Positions 53,616-63,115 are shown, counted from the first letter of the stretch. The stretch: DNA of 64,000 nucleotides from Butyricimonas faecihominis (GCF_033096445.1 NZ_AP028155.1:3663880-3727879); one strand, 5' to 3'. Notes: generated from the sequence alone by a model not told the origin. Translations and numbers: made by a program.

Positions 53616-54179
53616 ATGAAAAAGAAGGTAATCATATTTTCAGCCCCCAGCGGATCGGGGAAAAGTACGATCGTGAATTACTTGTTGGCAAAGGATTTAG
53701 GATTGGAGTTTTCGGTATCGGCAACGTGCAGGGCGCCCCGGGGAGAGGAAAAACATGGGAAAGAGTATTATTTCTTTTCAACGGATGAGTTTAAAGAGAG
53801 AATTGAGGCGGGGGATTTCCTAGAGTGGGAAGAGGTTTATCCGGGGTGTTTCTACGGGACGTTGAAGAGTGAACTGGAGCGAATTTGGAAGGCTGGTCAT
53901 GCCGTGGTGTTTGACGTGGATGTTGTTGGAGGGGTGAATATCAAGAAAATATTCGGGGATCAGGCGCTATCTGTCTTTATTAAAGCTCCTTCCGTGGAGG
54001 TCTTGCGGCAACGGTTGATCGGGCGGGGTACGGATTCGATGGAGAAGATAGAGCAACGTGTGGCTAAAGCGGAGTATGAGATGACATTTGCCGATAAATT
54101 TGACGTGGTTATCGTGAACGACAATTTGGACACAGCTTTAGCCGAAGCTGAAAAGACGGTAAGAGATTTTTTGAAATAA
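53616..54179 (+). CDS. gmk: Guanylate kinase
   Basis: A 187-residue kinase converting GMP to GDP with ATP. It has the P-loop SAPSGSGKST near the start, the GMP-binding region RAPRGEEKHGKEYYF, and VVFDVDVVGG in the core. Length is standard. It precedes nadD by four bases. Confidence 0.97.
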   Translation: MKKKVIIFSAPSGSGKSTIVNYLLAKDLGLEFSVSATCRAPRGEEKHGKEYYFFSTDEFKERIEAGDFLEWEEVYPGCFYGTLKSELERIWKAGHAVVFDVDVVGGVNIKKIFGDQALSVFIKAPSVEVLRQRLIGRGTDSMEKIEQRVAKAEYEMTFADKFDVVIVNDNLDTALAEAEKTVRDFLK

Positions 54180-54183
54180 TCGG

Positions 54184-54780
54184 ATGGAGCAAGGTAAGGA
54201 AAAGAAAAGCGGACCTGTTATCGGGCTTTTTTTCGGATCGTTTAACCCGATTCATAACGGGCACGTGGGAATTGCTCGCTACCTGTTGGAAAAAAGGCTG
54301 TGTGCGGAAGTGTGGTTTGTGGTCAGTCCTTGTAATCCGTTTAAAGTAGATCGTTTCCTTTTGCCGGAGACCGAGCGTTTCGAGATCGTGAAGGTTGCCA
54401 TCAAGGGAATTCCCGGAATGAAAGCCTGTGATATCGAATTTTCAATGCCTAAACCTTCCTACACGGTGGATACCTTGCGGGTTTTGTTTGATCGATACCC
54501 CGGTCAACAATTTGCTTTGATCATCGGGGGGGATAACGTACCGGATTTCCCGAAATGGAAGGATCATCGTTGGATCGAGGGACATTGTGATATTTTTGTT
54601 TATCCCCGTTTAGGCATTATCACTTCTATTGAAGGATTTACGAACATGACGTTCGTTGATGCCCCTTTGTTTCCATTGTCAGCTACCGAGATCCGGGAAA
54701 TGATCCGAAAAGGAGATGATATTTCAAGCTTAGTTCCAAGCGAGGCGTTATCATTGATTTGGAAATTGTATTCAAAATAA
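54184..54780 (+). CDS. nadD: Nicotinate-nucleotide adenylyltransferase
   Basis: A 198-residue nucleotidyltransferase for NAD synthesis. The nucleotide-binding motif FGSFNPIHNGHVGIA and the late SATEIREMIRKGDDISSLVP (equivalent of ISSTxxR) are present. It probably shares a transcript with gmk. A 13-base inverted repeat starts at its stop codon (54775-54787 against 54838-54850). Confidence 0.95.
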   Translation: MEQGKEKKSGPVIGLFFGSFNPIHNGHVGIARYLLEKRLCAEVWFVVSPCNPFKVDRFLLPETERFEIVKVAIKGIPGMKACDIEFSMPKPSYTVDTLRVLFDRYPGQQFALIIGGDNVPDFPKWKDHRWIEGHCDIFVYPRLGIITSIEGFTNMTFVDAPLFPLSATEIREMIRKGDDISSLVPSEALSLIWKLYSK

Positions 54781-54850
54781 GTGAGTTAGTTACGCGATGT
54801 AAAACAAAATTGGCAGAGATATTCTACATCTCATAACAACCCACTTATTT
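54775..54850. terminator. Inverted repeat at the nadD end
   Basis: AAATAAGTGAGTT (54775-54787) pairs with AACCCACTTATTT (54838-54850), one mismatch in 13, around a 50-base loop. It could end nadD transcription and also the minus-strand RNA from the riboswitch. There is no strong T run, so the terminator call is tentative. Confidence 0.45.
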
Positions 54851-54949
54851 CACAGAACAATGCTTGTTGGAAAATTTGGTAGAAGAAGATCATGTTACCA
54901 TGATAAACATCTTGCCAGCTTCACTTCCCGAAAGCTACATAAACAGTTA

Positions 54950-55125
54950 CGTGTTGGCAGGTTTTCTGACTTGTTTCCTTTTCGTCGCCTTCCCATCCAT
55001 GTACAGACAGTGGCAGTAGAGACTAAAGTTTTGAAACTTACAGCTGCGGGTACAGTTCCCGATTCTCACGGGATTCCCTCGTAATGTCACGAAGAACATT
55101 ACCTTTCCAATACGTCTACAAACAT
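54950..55125 (-). ncRNA. Cobalamin riboswitch, no recognisable downstream gene
   Basis: Read on the minus strand, the order of conserved pieces is that of the adenosylcobalamin element: GAGGGAATCCCGTGAGAATC, then GGGAACTGTACCCGCAGCTG, a CCACTG block (55008-55013), GGGAAGGCGACG, and the B12 box AAGTCAGAAAACCTGCC (54956-54972). It would control a gene at lower coordinates on the minus strand, but the next 170 bases hold no gene and then nadD lies in the opposite direction. The plus-strand frame of 74 codons over it is a shadow. Confidence 0.88.
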
Positions 55126-55293
55126 AAGGAAAATAATTGAAAATTGGAAATGGAGAATCGAAAATTATTCTTTTTCATGGGGTTCGTGTTTTTTCGAATA
55201 ATTATGAGGTGAGTTGTATAATTATGCATGAAAAATAAAATGTAATATGCAGATTATAAATGCATTATGATTAAATTTGAGAAGTCGAAAACG

Positions 55294-55325
55294 TTGTAAA
55301 AAGTCAAAAACAAGTTGTACTTTTG
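55294..55325 (+). promoter_or_regulatory. Bacteroidota-type promoter of the YitT-like gene
   Basis: TTG at 55294-55296, a 21-base spacer and TACTTTTG at 55318-55325 fit the TTTG/TAnnTTTG consensus, 52 bases before the ATG at 55377. Confidence 0.5.
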
Positions 55326-55376
55326 TGCGGCTAAAAATAAGCGAAATTAATTGTTAAAATAAAAATAAGTTGTAGT

Positions 55377-56288
55377 ATGGGATTTGTAACTAAGGAGAAA
55401 TTATTCTCTAAGGATTTCTTTATCACCTACGGATGGTTGTTGGGTGGTTGTTTCATGTTCGCGTTAGGTGCGGTATTGTTTGCGGAGCCTTATGGTTTTG
55501 CTCCCGGGGGAACATACGGTCTGTCCATGGTCTTTCATCACTTGTGGGGCTGGGAAACTGAGATCGCTGCCCTTTGTATGGATGTGCCTTTGTTGTTGTT
55601 GGGAATTTATTTCCTAGGAGGAATGTTTGGTGTGAAAACCATCATCTGTACGTTTGCTATTCCGGCATTTATGCGTTTGATTCACTATGTTTACGGTTAT
55701 GATGCTTTGCTGGAACCGGGAATTACTGACCGGACGATGTTGAATGAACAATTACTGTCAGCTATTTTCGGCGGTATTGTTTATGGTATTGGTATCGGTA
55801 TGATCTTCAAGGCTCGGGCTACTTCCGGGGGATCGGATATTATTTCCATGATTTTGAACAAGTATACCCATATTTCTTTGGGTACGTTGGTTATTATCGT
55901 GGATTGTACGATTACTTTGTCAACCGTGGTGGCTTTCGGAGACTGGCGTTTGCCCATGTATTCTTGGATTATCGTGTTCATCGAAGGTAAGGTGATTGAC
56001 TTGATCGTGGAAGGTGCTTCTGTCCACAAGACATTGATGATCGTCACGAAAGAGATGGAAACGGTGAAAAATATCATCTTGAATGATATTAATCGTGGAG
56101 CTACGATTTTACCGGCTGTCGGTGCTTATAAGGGTGAATCTCGCGAGATTATTTACACGATTTTAACTCGTCGTGAGATGATGATCTTACGTCACAGAAT
56201 TCGTGAGATTGATCCGGAGGCTTTTATAAATGTGATCGACTCCAGAGAGATATTAGGAAAAGGATTCAAGTCGTTAGATGAAGAATAA
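55377..56288 (+). CDS. YitT family membrane protein (DUF161/DUF2179)
   Basis: A 303-residue protein with five to six membrane helices in the first 200 residues (GGCFMFALGAVLFAEPYG, ATSGGSDIISMIL) and a soluble DUF2179 domain at the end (TILPAVGAYKGESREIIYTI, REMMILRHRIREIDPEAF). This is the architecture of YitT/YqfU proteins, whose function is unsettled. It is a single gene closed by two hairpins. Confidence 0.9.
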   Translation: MGFVTKEKLFSKDFFITYGWLLGGCFMFALGAVLFAEPYGFAPGGTYGLSMVFHHLWGWETEIAALCMDVPLLLLGIYFLGGMFGVKTIICTFAIPAFMRLIHYVYGYDALLEPGITDRTMLNEQLLSAIFGGIVYGIGIGMIFKARATSGGSDIISMILNKYTHISLGTLVIIVDCTITLSTVVAFGDWRLPMYSWIIVFIEGKVIDLIVEGASVHKTLMIVTKEMETVKNIILNDINRGATILPAVGAYKGESREIIYTILTRREMMILRHRIREIDPEAFINVIDSREILGKGFKSLDEE

Positions 56289-56290
56289 AA

Positions 56291-56356
56291 AAAGAGGCAT
56301 TAGCCTCTTTGCGTGAAGTACATATACAAAAAAAAGAGCCGAAAGGCTCTTTTTTT
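56291..56356. terminator. Paired terminators between convergent genes
   Basis: Two stems: AAAGAGGC / GCCTCTTT (56291-56310) and AAAGAGCC / GGCTCTTT (56333-56352) with flanking A and T runs. The second works in both directions and overlaps the stop codon of the PII-like gene. Confidence 0.9.
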
Positions 56357-56651
56357 AATACATATCGGTAATATCCCAGACAAATGCCCGGATACCGTTT
56401 TCTTTATTCACCTCATCGAGGTTCTTGACGTATTTCAAGATCAGAGGAACCATTTCTTCCTCCACGATAGTCAAGGTGGCAGAGTTCATCTCCGGCCATG
56501 TGTGAGTTCCCATTCTAGGTTCTCCATCCACAGTTCCTGCCCCGTTTACCAAAGGCCATTGCGTGAATCCCCGAATTTGTAATTGATCAAGGATAAAAGC
56601 AACCCGTTCGGTCAAAGCTTGGTTATATGATATAAATACTGCTTTCTTCAT
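56355..56651 (-). CDS. Small PII-like protein at the end of the efflux operon
   Basis: A 98-residue protein (MKKAVFISYNQALTERVAF...). The order of strands and helices (FISYN, VAFILDQLQIRGFTQWPLV, SATLTIVEEEMVPLILKYVKNL) is that of PII-like/CutA-type ferredoxin-fold sensors, some of which accompany metal or RND efflux systems. I cannot name the subfamily with certainty. It is the last gene after the RND pump and may sense a ligand or regulate the pump. Confidence 0.65.
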   Translation of the reverse strand: MKKAVFISYNQALTERVAFILDQLQIRGFTQWPLVNGAGTVDGEPRMGTHTWPEMNSATLTIVEEEMVPLILKYVKNLDEVNKENGIRAFVWDITDMY

Positions 56652-56670
56652 AATTATAGGACTTTAGATG

Positions 56671-56708
56671 TTAGATTTACGATGTTACATTCTACATCGT
56701 AAATCTAA
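56671..56708. repeat. Perfect 15-base inverted repeat between pump and PII-like genes
   Basis: TTAGATTTACGATGT and its exact complement ACATCGTAAATCTAA are separated by 8 bases. It forms a strong intercistronic hairpin that would set the pump message apart from the PII-like message. Confidence 0.85.
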
Positions 56709-56719
56709 CTTAGTGTTAC

Positions 56720-59700
56720 TTATTTCTTTTTCGGAAGATCTCTTTCCGGATCAAAGTCAGCCATGAACTTGAATTGTTTGCTGAGAATCTTCTTCTTGTC
56801 ACGGCTACCACTCTTGTCCATTGCGGCGTAAACGGCCGGAACGATAATCATCGTGATAATCGTGGAGAATACCATACCACCGATTACGGCGATACCCATC
56901 GGTCTCCAAGTTTCAGAACCTTCGCCAACGCTGATTGCCATCGGCACCATACCTAAGATTGTGGTTAATGACGTCATCAATACCGGGCGTAAACGAGAAC
57001 GACAAGCCATAGCGATTGCATCGTACAAGCGGATTCCCCGTTCACGCATCAGGTTGATAAAGTCGATTAGCACGATACCGTTCTTCGTAACGATACCAAC
57101 CAGCATGACAGCTCCTAAGGCGGCAACAATACTTAATGTCGTGTTCGTGAGCAATAATGCCAAAATTACACCGGTGAATGCGAACGGGATAGCCAACATG
57201 ATGATAAACGGCATCTTGAATGACTCGAACTGTGCTGCCATCACGATGTATACCAGCATCAAGGACAGGAGTAGCAACATACTCAATGAGCCGAATGATT
57301 CCTGTTGATCTTCGAAGCTACCACCGATGTACATTGTTACGTCTTGTGGAATATCTTCCATGTTATCGATAAGAGCTTGAGCAGCACCTGCTATTTCTCC
57401 CAAAGCAACACCTGCAGCCGGAGTAATCGAAACTTTTAGGATACGTTGTTTACTCTTACGCTCGATATTTGGCGGAGAGAAATATTCTTTGATTTCTCCA
57501 AGTTCTTTCAGACGTACTTTTTGTCCTTTACCATCGGTAATCAGGATGTTTTCAACATCGGTAATAGACGAACGATATTTCTCATCCAGACGAACGATAA
57601 TATCATATTCTTCACCATCTTCTTTAAATTTGCTATTACGGTACCCGTAAATGCGGTTACGTAAATAGCTTCCAACATCTGCTGTACTTAACCCATGACG
57701 GGCCAATTTATCTTGATCTAGAACAATTTGTAATTCGGACTTATCTTCATCCCGGCTGATTTTGATATCTTCAGCTCCTGGAATCTTTCGAGCTTGTTCC
57801 GCAATTGTGTGAGCTAAGTTTGTAGTCGTGTTGAAATCATGTCCCATAATTTCTACGTCGACACTATTACCTCCCATTGACCCCCCACTCGATGTGGTTA
57901 CCGTGTATTGGAGAATATCAGGAAAACGTTTTAAAATTCCGCGGACTTGGTCAGCGATCTCGAAAACACTGCGGCTACGTTCTTTTAAGTCGAGAGTTCT
58001 TAGACGCATGTTTAAGATGTTATTACCAGTACTGTTCATCATAGAAGCAAAAGAGGCTTCCTCTTCACTACCGTATGACAAGTTGATCAACGTGATTTCC
58101 GGGATTTCTGCACGAATGATGGAATCGATGTCCAAAGCCACTTTTTTAGTTACCTCAACTCGCTGTCCGGACTGCATCTTGGCATACACGCTCATGTAGT
58201 TCTGGTCATTCTGAGGCATGAAGTCTGTTTTGATCAATTTTGCAAGGGTTAATGATGCAAAGAACAAAGCAAACATGGAAACAATCGTAACCGTTTTGTG
58301 ACGAAGAACCCAGCGGATGAGCTTTTCGTAGGCAAAATCAAGTTTATCCAACATTTTGGATACAAAATGGTAGAAACTAAATTTACCCGTATCCGTGTTA
58401 TCCTGAATTTTCATCAACTGAGATGAAAGCATCGGTGTTAACGAAATAGCGGTTACCGTTGAGGTACATACGGTGATACAAACGATCCAACCTAATTGCT
58501 TGAACAGGATACCGGTCATTCCGGTTACCAATGTCAACGGGAAGAACACGGCTACAGTTACAAGGGTAGTTACAATTACAGATAACCAAACCTCGTTCGT
58601 ACCGTATTTGGCTGCTTCTCTCGGACGGCTACCTCGGTCGATGTGTTTTGTGATATTTTCAAGTACTACAATCGCATCGTCCACCACCATACCGATTGCA
58701 ATGGAGAGGGAGGACAACGAAATCACGTTGAGCGATTCTCCCGTTGCGAACAGGTAGATAAAGGCTACGATCAAAGAGATCGGGATGGTCAAGGCAATAA
58801 TGAATGTCGCTCTCCATCGTCCCAAGAATAAGAATACGACCAAGACCACGAAGATCAAAGCGTACATTAAAGATTCCTGCAGGTTATTGATGGATTTCAC
58901 GATAAAATCGGAATTATCCGAGATGATCTGGAACTTGATATCTGAAGGCAATTCTTTCATTGCTTTCTCGATCTCTTTTTTGGCTTGATTAGCCACGGCT
59001 ACGGCGTTGGCATCGGTTTGTTTGGTTACCATCAAAACGCCACCATTTCCTCTATTAATCGTTTGCTCCAATGTGATATCCTTCAAGGTATCACGGACGG
59101 TTGCAACATCATGTAAATAGATGGTTTTGTTGTTTTGGGTTCCTAATACAAGGTTCTTGATTTGATCACTTTCATCAAATTCACCTTCAACACGCAACGT
59201 GTAGTCCATATCTCCCATCTTCACGTTACCGGAAGAGATATCCCGATTTTCTGTTAGGATTTTATTCCCGATTTGTTCTAGAGTTAGGTTATAAGCATCT
59301 AGTTTATTGGGATCGAGGTCTACGTAGACAACGCGTACCGGAGAACCGGCAATGTTTACAGATGCAACACCGTCTACCCGGTTCAAGCGAGTAATTAATT
59401 TATCATCTAGAATCTTGTCAATACCAGGATAGGATTCTTCAGCTGTTACTGCATAAATAAGAATCGGCATCATGGAAGTATTAAAACGCATGATCGTCGG
59501 GCGATCAATGTCATCCGGAAGATTATTCATGGCTTTATCCACGGCATCCCGTACGTCATTGGATGCTTCATCCAAATTCACTTCCCATTCAAACTCTAGT
59601 GAAATTACCGCCAAGTTATCATAAGAGGTGGAGGTCATTTCTTTTAAGTCGTCCACCGAGTTTAACTGGTCTTCCAGAATCTTCGCTACGTTCTCTTCAA

Positions 59701-59875
59701 TATCGGCAGCGTTGGCTCCTGGATAGGTCGCCATTACCGTGATGTAAGGTGGGTCCATTTTTGGATACTGGTCCACCGGCAATTGTATATAGGAGGCAAC
59801 ACCCAATACCATGATGGCGAGGAAAACCATTAAGGTTGAAATGGGTTTGTTGACCGCTGTATTATATATACTCAT
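56720..59875 (-). CDS. RND multidrug efflux permease (AcrB/MexB type)
   Basis: A 1051-residue proton-driven inner-membrane pump. It has twelve membrane helices in two repeats, large periplasmic loops, and the proton-relay region GMVVDDAIVVLENI in helix 4. The C-terminal repeat is seen in TLSIVAALGAVMLVGIVTKNGIVLIDF. Length and motifs match the hydrophobe/amphiphile efflux family rather than the metal exporters. It acts with the adaptor and TolC-like genes encoded just before it. Confidence 0.95.
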   Translation of the reverse strand: MSIYNTAVNKPISTLMVFLAIMVLGVASYIQLPVDQYPKMDPPYITVMATYPGANAADIEENVAKILEDQLNSVDDLKEMTSTSYDNLAVISLEFEWEVNLDEASNDVRDAVDKAMNNLPDDIDRPTIMRFNTSMMPILIYAVTAEESYPGIDKILDDKLITRLNRVDGVASVNIAGSPVRVVYVDLDPNKLDAYNLTLEQIGNKILTENRDISSGNVKMGDMDYTLRVEGEFDESDQIKNLVLGTQNNKTIYLHDVATVRDTLKDITLEQTINRGNGGVLMVTKQTDANAVAVANQAKKEIEKAMKELPSDIKFQIISDNSDFIVKSINNLQESLMYALIFVVLVVFLFLGRWRATFIIALTIPISLIVAFIYLFATGESLNVISLSSLSIAIGMVVDDAIVVLENITKHIDRGSRPREAAKYGTNEVWLSVIVTTLVTVAVFFPLTLVTGMTGILFKQLGWIVCITVCTSTVTAISLTPMLSSQLMKIQDNTDTGKFSFYHFVSKMLDKLDFAYEKLIRWVLRHKTVTIVSMFALFFASLTLAKLIKTDFMPQNDQNYMSVYAKMQSGQRVEVTKKVALDIDSIIRAEIPEITLINLSYGSEEEASFASMMNSTGNNILNMRLRTLDLKERSRSVFEIADQVRGILKRFPDILQYTVTTSSGGSMGGNSVDVEIMGHDFNTTTNLAHTIAEQARKIPGAEDIKISRDEDKSELQIVLDQDKLARHGLSTADVGSYLRNRIYGYRNSKFKEDGEEYDIIVRLDEKYRSSITDVENILITDGKGQKVRLKELGEIKEYFSPPNIERKSKQRILKVSITPAAGVALGEIAGAAQALIDNMEDIPQDVTMYIGGSFEDQQESFGSLSMLLLLSLMLVYIVMAAQFESFKMPFIIMLAIPFAFTGVILALLLTNTTLSIVAALGAVMLVGIVTKNGIVLIDFINLMRERGIRLYDAIAMACRSRLRPVLMTSLTTILGMVPMAISVGEGSETWRPMGIAVIGGMVFSTIITMIIVPAVYAAMDKSGSRDKKKILSKQFKFMADFDPERDLPKKK

Positions 59876-59932
59876 ATTTTAAATTTTAAATTTTGAATTT
59901 TAGATTTCAGGCATCAATCCGTGAATAAGTGT

Positions 59933-60970
59933 TTATTTGGTAATTGAAAGTGGTGAGCCATCAACCAAACGTCCTTGTCCGACAACAATTAGTTCGTCGC
60001 CTTCGTGAACTTCATCACTGATTAATTCAACCTTGTCATCAAAACGTTTGCCGAGTTTCACCCCAACGCGTTTTGCCTTACCGTCTTTGTTCAAGAACAC
60101 GTAACGATCGTTAGAACCTTGTAGTTTTAACACGGCGATAGCCGGGGCAACCACGGTCTCGGTGTTACCGATAAAGAAATTGATAGTGCCATACATTCCC
60201 GGCCTCAGAGCTTCATTTTTGTTTGGGATCTTGACCTCAACGGTGAAAGTTCTGGATGCCGGATCTATACTTGGATAAACGATACTTACTTTCCCTTCGA
60301 ATACTTGGTCTGGGTAAATATTATTTTTTAATTCAACTTTGGTTCCGGGTTTCACGGTCAAGTAATATTGTTCTGATAAACTTACGTAAGCTTTTACCGG
60401 ATCAATCTTTTCAATGGCGATAATAGAAGGTTTGGTTGCACCACCGAAAGAAGCTCCCGTGTAAAGCTCTTTGTCCTCGAAGTATTTTCCGGTAACGACT
60501 CCATCAAAAGGAGCGAGCATTTGAGTGTTTTCCTTCAAGAATTCCACGTTAGCTTTGGCCACTTCATATTGTGTTACGGCAGCATCGTAAGCTTGTTTGG
60601 AGATACTTCCGGTTTCATTTAATTGGATGGCACGGTTATATTCTGTTTCCAAGTTTTTTAATTGAACTTCAGCCTGTACCAGTTGGGTCTTGTCCATTTC
60701 AACGAGTACTTGTCCTTTTTTGATTTGATCTCCAACTTCCACGTATATTTTTTCAATCCTTCCGGTGGCTGCAGGGGCGTAAAAAACTTGTTTATCTGCT
60801 TCCAGATTTGCGGCGTAATCCAAGGTTCTGGCAATATCCGTTTTTTCTAACTTTTGTACTTTAACGGGGATTGCTTCCACGACATCACTGTCTGTCGTCT
60901 TATCTTTTTTGCCTGAGCAACCGGCAAGGATAGCTATCGCTATAATCGATAAAATGAGATTCTTTACCAT
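59933..60970 (-). CDS. RND efflux periplasmic adaptor (membrane fusion protein)
   Basis: A 345-residue lipoprotein (LAGC lipobox, cysteine 18) linking the pump to the outer-membrane channel. It has the lipoyl/hairpin pattern of AcrA proteins: ATGRIEKIYVEVGDQIKKGQVLVEMD, a coiled-coil hairpin (QLKNLETEYNRAIQL), APFDGVVTGKYF and the beta-barrel region LRPGMYGTINFFI. Confidence 0.95.
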   Translation of the reverse strand: MVKNLILSIIAIAILAGCSGKKDKTTDSDVVEAIPVKVQKLEKTDIARTLDYAANLEADKQVFYAPAATGRIEKIYVEVGDQIKKGQVLVEMDKTQLVQAEVQLKNLETEYNRAIQLNETGSISKQAYDAAVTQYEVAKANVEFLKENTQMLAPFDGVVTGKYFEDKELYTGASFGGATKPSIIAIEKIDPVKAYVSLSEQYYLTVKPGTKVELKNNIYPDQVFEGKVSIVYPSIDPASRTFTVEVKIPNKNEALRPGMYGTINFFIGNTETVVAPAIAVLKLQGSNDRYVFLNKDGKAKRVGVKLGKRFDDKVELISDEVHEGDELIVVGQGRLVDGSPLSITK

Positions 60971-61005
60971 TGTATTTCTTTTTTGTTTTTATTATTCAAG
61001 TTGTT

Positions 61006-62292
61006 TTATCGAGGAAGTTGATTATACAATTTTTCCAAGCTTACTTGTGCTTGTAATAATGTAAGAACTGCTTCCGTGTAATTTGTTTCTGCTTGCAGGT
61101 AGTTGTTGTTTGCTTGCGTTAAGTCCAGACTGGAAACGGCTCCGAGTTCGTACTTCCTTTGGTAACTTTTTAACACCCGCGTGGCTACATCGATGTTTTC
61201 TTTTTGCAGGCTGTAATTTTCCATGGCGTTTTTCAAGTTGAATTTCAATTGTTCGTCTTGTACGTTCAACTGGTCTTGCAACAAGCTCTTCTGCATATAA
61301 GATTGTTCCAACGTGATTTTGGCTTGTTTAACCTTGGAATCCCGTTGCAAACCGGAGAAGATCGGAATATTCATTGTGAGGCCGGCTGTGTGTTTCGGGC
61401 TCATATCCAATGCCGGTTTCAAAATCTTGTAGTTGAAGTTATAATTACCGGAGATTGTGGGAGCGTAACTCCATTTCTCCAATCCTAACATCTTTTTATT
61501 CAACTCGGTTTGAGTCGTGATCAACTGATAGCTTAAGTTGTTATTGATGTCGAATTTCTCGACATACAAGCGGGCGGATTTATCGTTTTCCAAGAATACA
61601 TTCAACGCATCCGTGAGTTTGATTGGAGTACCTGTCTCCAGTCCTAGTTGAAGACGTAGTAAATTGTAATTCACGGCAACCGTTCTCTCCATGGACAATA
61701 AACTGTTTTTCAGTTGTCCCACGTTAATGCGGATTTGATCCACGTCCGTCACTTCAACCGTTCCGGCCTTGTACATGTTATCGGTATGCTTGTAAATTTC
61801 ATTCATGTTCTCCAAGTTCTGACGCAGGATATCGAGCATTCTTTCGGATACTAGTACCGTGTAGTATGAATTATAGATATTCTCAATGATGTCCAGTTCC
61901 GTGGTTTCAACTTCCTGCTCGGTCAGGCGTACAGCGATTTTACTGGTTTGCATCCCTAGAATCCATTGGCCGCTGAATAATAATTGTTGTAAACCTACTG
62001 TTAGGTTAGACTGGTCTTTCATTTTTATTGCTTGACCGCCAAAATCCATCTTGTAGCCGAAATTGGTACTGTAAGTTACAGTACCATTGACTTGTGGTAA
62101 CCCTTGTGATACGGATTCCCGTACCTTTTGGCGATACAAATCAATATTCATCTGCGAAGATTGCAGTTCCTTATTGTGCTTGATGGCAAACTCCACTGCT
62201 TGTTGCAGCGATATCGTTTGCGGCGCTTCCTGTGCGTGGAGCATCCATGGCACGAAAAACATTAGGAGGAAAAGAGTCATTCCTTGTTTCAT
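61006..62292 (-). CDS. TolC-family outer-membrane efflux protein
   Basis: A 428-residue exported protein (signal peptide ends LHAQ) with the two repeated TolC helical hairpins (SLQQAVEFAIKHNKELQSSQ, LYNQL near the end). It forms the outer-membrane channel of the efflux complex encoded here. Spacing to the adaptor gene is 35 bases. Confidence 0.94.
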   Translation of the reverse strand: MKQGMTLFLLMFFVPWMLHAQEAPQTISLQQAVEFAIKHNKELQSSQMNIDLYRQKVRESVSQGLPQVNGTVTYSTNFGYKMDFGGQAIKMKDQSNLTVGLQQLLFSGQWILGMQTSKIAVRLTEQEVETTELDIIENIYNSYYTVLVSERMLDILRQNLENMNEIYKHTDNMYKAGTVEVTDVDQIRINVGQLKNSLLSMERTVAVNYNLLRLQLGLETGTPIKLTDALNVFLENDKSARLYVEKFDINNNLSYQLITTQTELNKKMLGLEKWSYAPTISGNYNFNYKILKPALDMSPKHTAGLTMNIPIFSGLQRDSKVKQAKITLEQSYMQKSLLQDQLNVQDEQLKFNLKNAMENYSLQKENIDVATRVLKSYQRKYELGAVSSLDLTQANNNYLQAETNYTEAVLTLLQAQVSLEKLYNQLPR

Positions 62293-62379
62293 AGATTATA
62301 GATTTAATTATTTATTTTTTCCGGGAAATTTTTCAAGTGTTTTTTCTCTCGTTACAAAACTCGTACCAAAAAAAATCAA

Positions 62380-63024
62380 TCATCCGTCTTCTGGTCGTTT
62401 TGCCGTGTTCCTTAGGCGTTCAAATTCTTTTAGACCTTTTTCTGTGGATATAGCGTAAATAAAATTGATAAAGATCGTTGAAATAATTACTGAAATCGGG
62501 TATTCAAGCTTACTGGTGATTTCAGGATCTTTCAGGAAGTGCAATTGTTTGCCTAACAGGTACAATTGTAATTCTTTGTCAATATCCTTCCGAAAGAGTT
62601 CTTGTTTTATACCGTTATCCAGTAATGCCACGAGAAACTTCTTCGTTGACTCCTCTTCTTGCTTGGCTACTCTTTCGTACACGGCCGGGTGATATTTCCT
62701 TAAATCAAAATGATTGGCAGGTAAGCGGCTACCCAAATCACTCACCATGAAATCCCGAATTTCGCTCATGACCACGATCGGGTTTTTCTTGGCTAGTTGA
62801 TTAACATCCGTGTTTTTTATTTTTTCATCTCTCCTGTACAACATCACTTGCTCCACCACGTCGTCTTTATTGGCGAATTGTTGGTAGAGTGTTTTCTTTG
62901 AAATTTTCAAGTGATTCGCTATATCATCCATGGAGGTACTTCTCAATCCGAATCTCAGGAAAAGATCCGAAATTGCGGCTATAAGCTCCCTTTTTTGTTT
63001 TACATTTTCATCCATAGCTGACAT
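62380..63024 (-). CDS. TetR-family transcriptional regulator
   Basis: A 214-residue regulator with an N-terminal TetR helix-turn-helix (SDLFLRFGLRSTSMDDIA, HLKISKKTLYQQFANKDDVV) and a helical ligand domain. It is the first gene of the efflux operon and probably represses it. The start may instead be the second ATG at 63015. Palindromes just upstream are candidate operators. Confidence 0.92.
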   Translation of the reverse strand: MSAMDENVKQKRELIAAISDLFLRFGLRSTSMDDIANHLKISKKTLYQQFANKDDVVEQVMLYRRDEKIKNTDVNQLAKKNPIVVMSEIRDFMVSDLGSRLPANHFDLRKYHPAVYERVAKQEEESTKKFLVALLDNGIKQELFRKDIDKELQLYLLGKQLHFLKDPEITSKLEYPISVIISTIFINFIYAISTEKGLKEFERLRNTAKRPEDG

Positions 63025-63040
63025 TTTAGTGTTTGTACTT

Positions 63041-63115
63041 GGAAACGAAACGTGTTTAAAACGTTTCCACGTGCAAAAGTATACAAATATTGTTCCACTA
63101 ATACGACACGCGTGT
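63041..63115 (-). promoter_or_regulatory. Promoter and palindromes upstream of the efflux operon
   Basis: On the minus strand TACTTTTG (63081-63074) fits the -7 box. The inverted repeat GGAAACG...CGTTTCC (63041-63068) lies at the expected transcription start, and the perfect palindrome ACACGCGTGT (63106-63115) lies upstream of the box. Binding of the TetR protein at either could block transcription. Confidence 0.5.

Noticed and set aside
54860-55084. A 74-codon plus-strand frame after nadD
   Set aside because: It lies across the cobalamin riboswitch on the other strand; its peptide is low quality and shows no family pattern.
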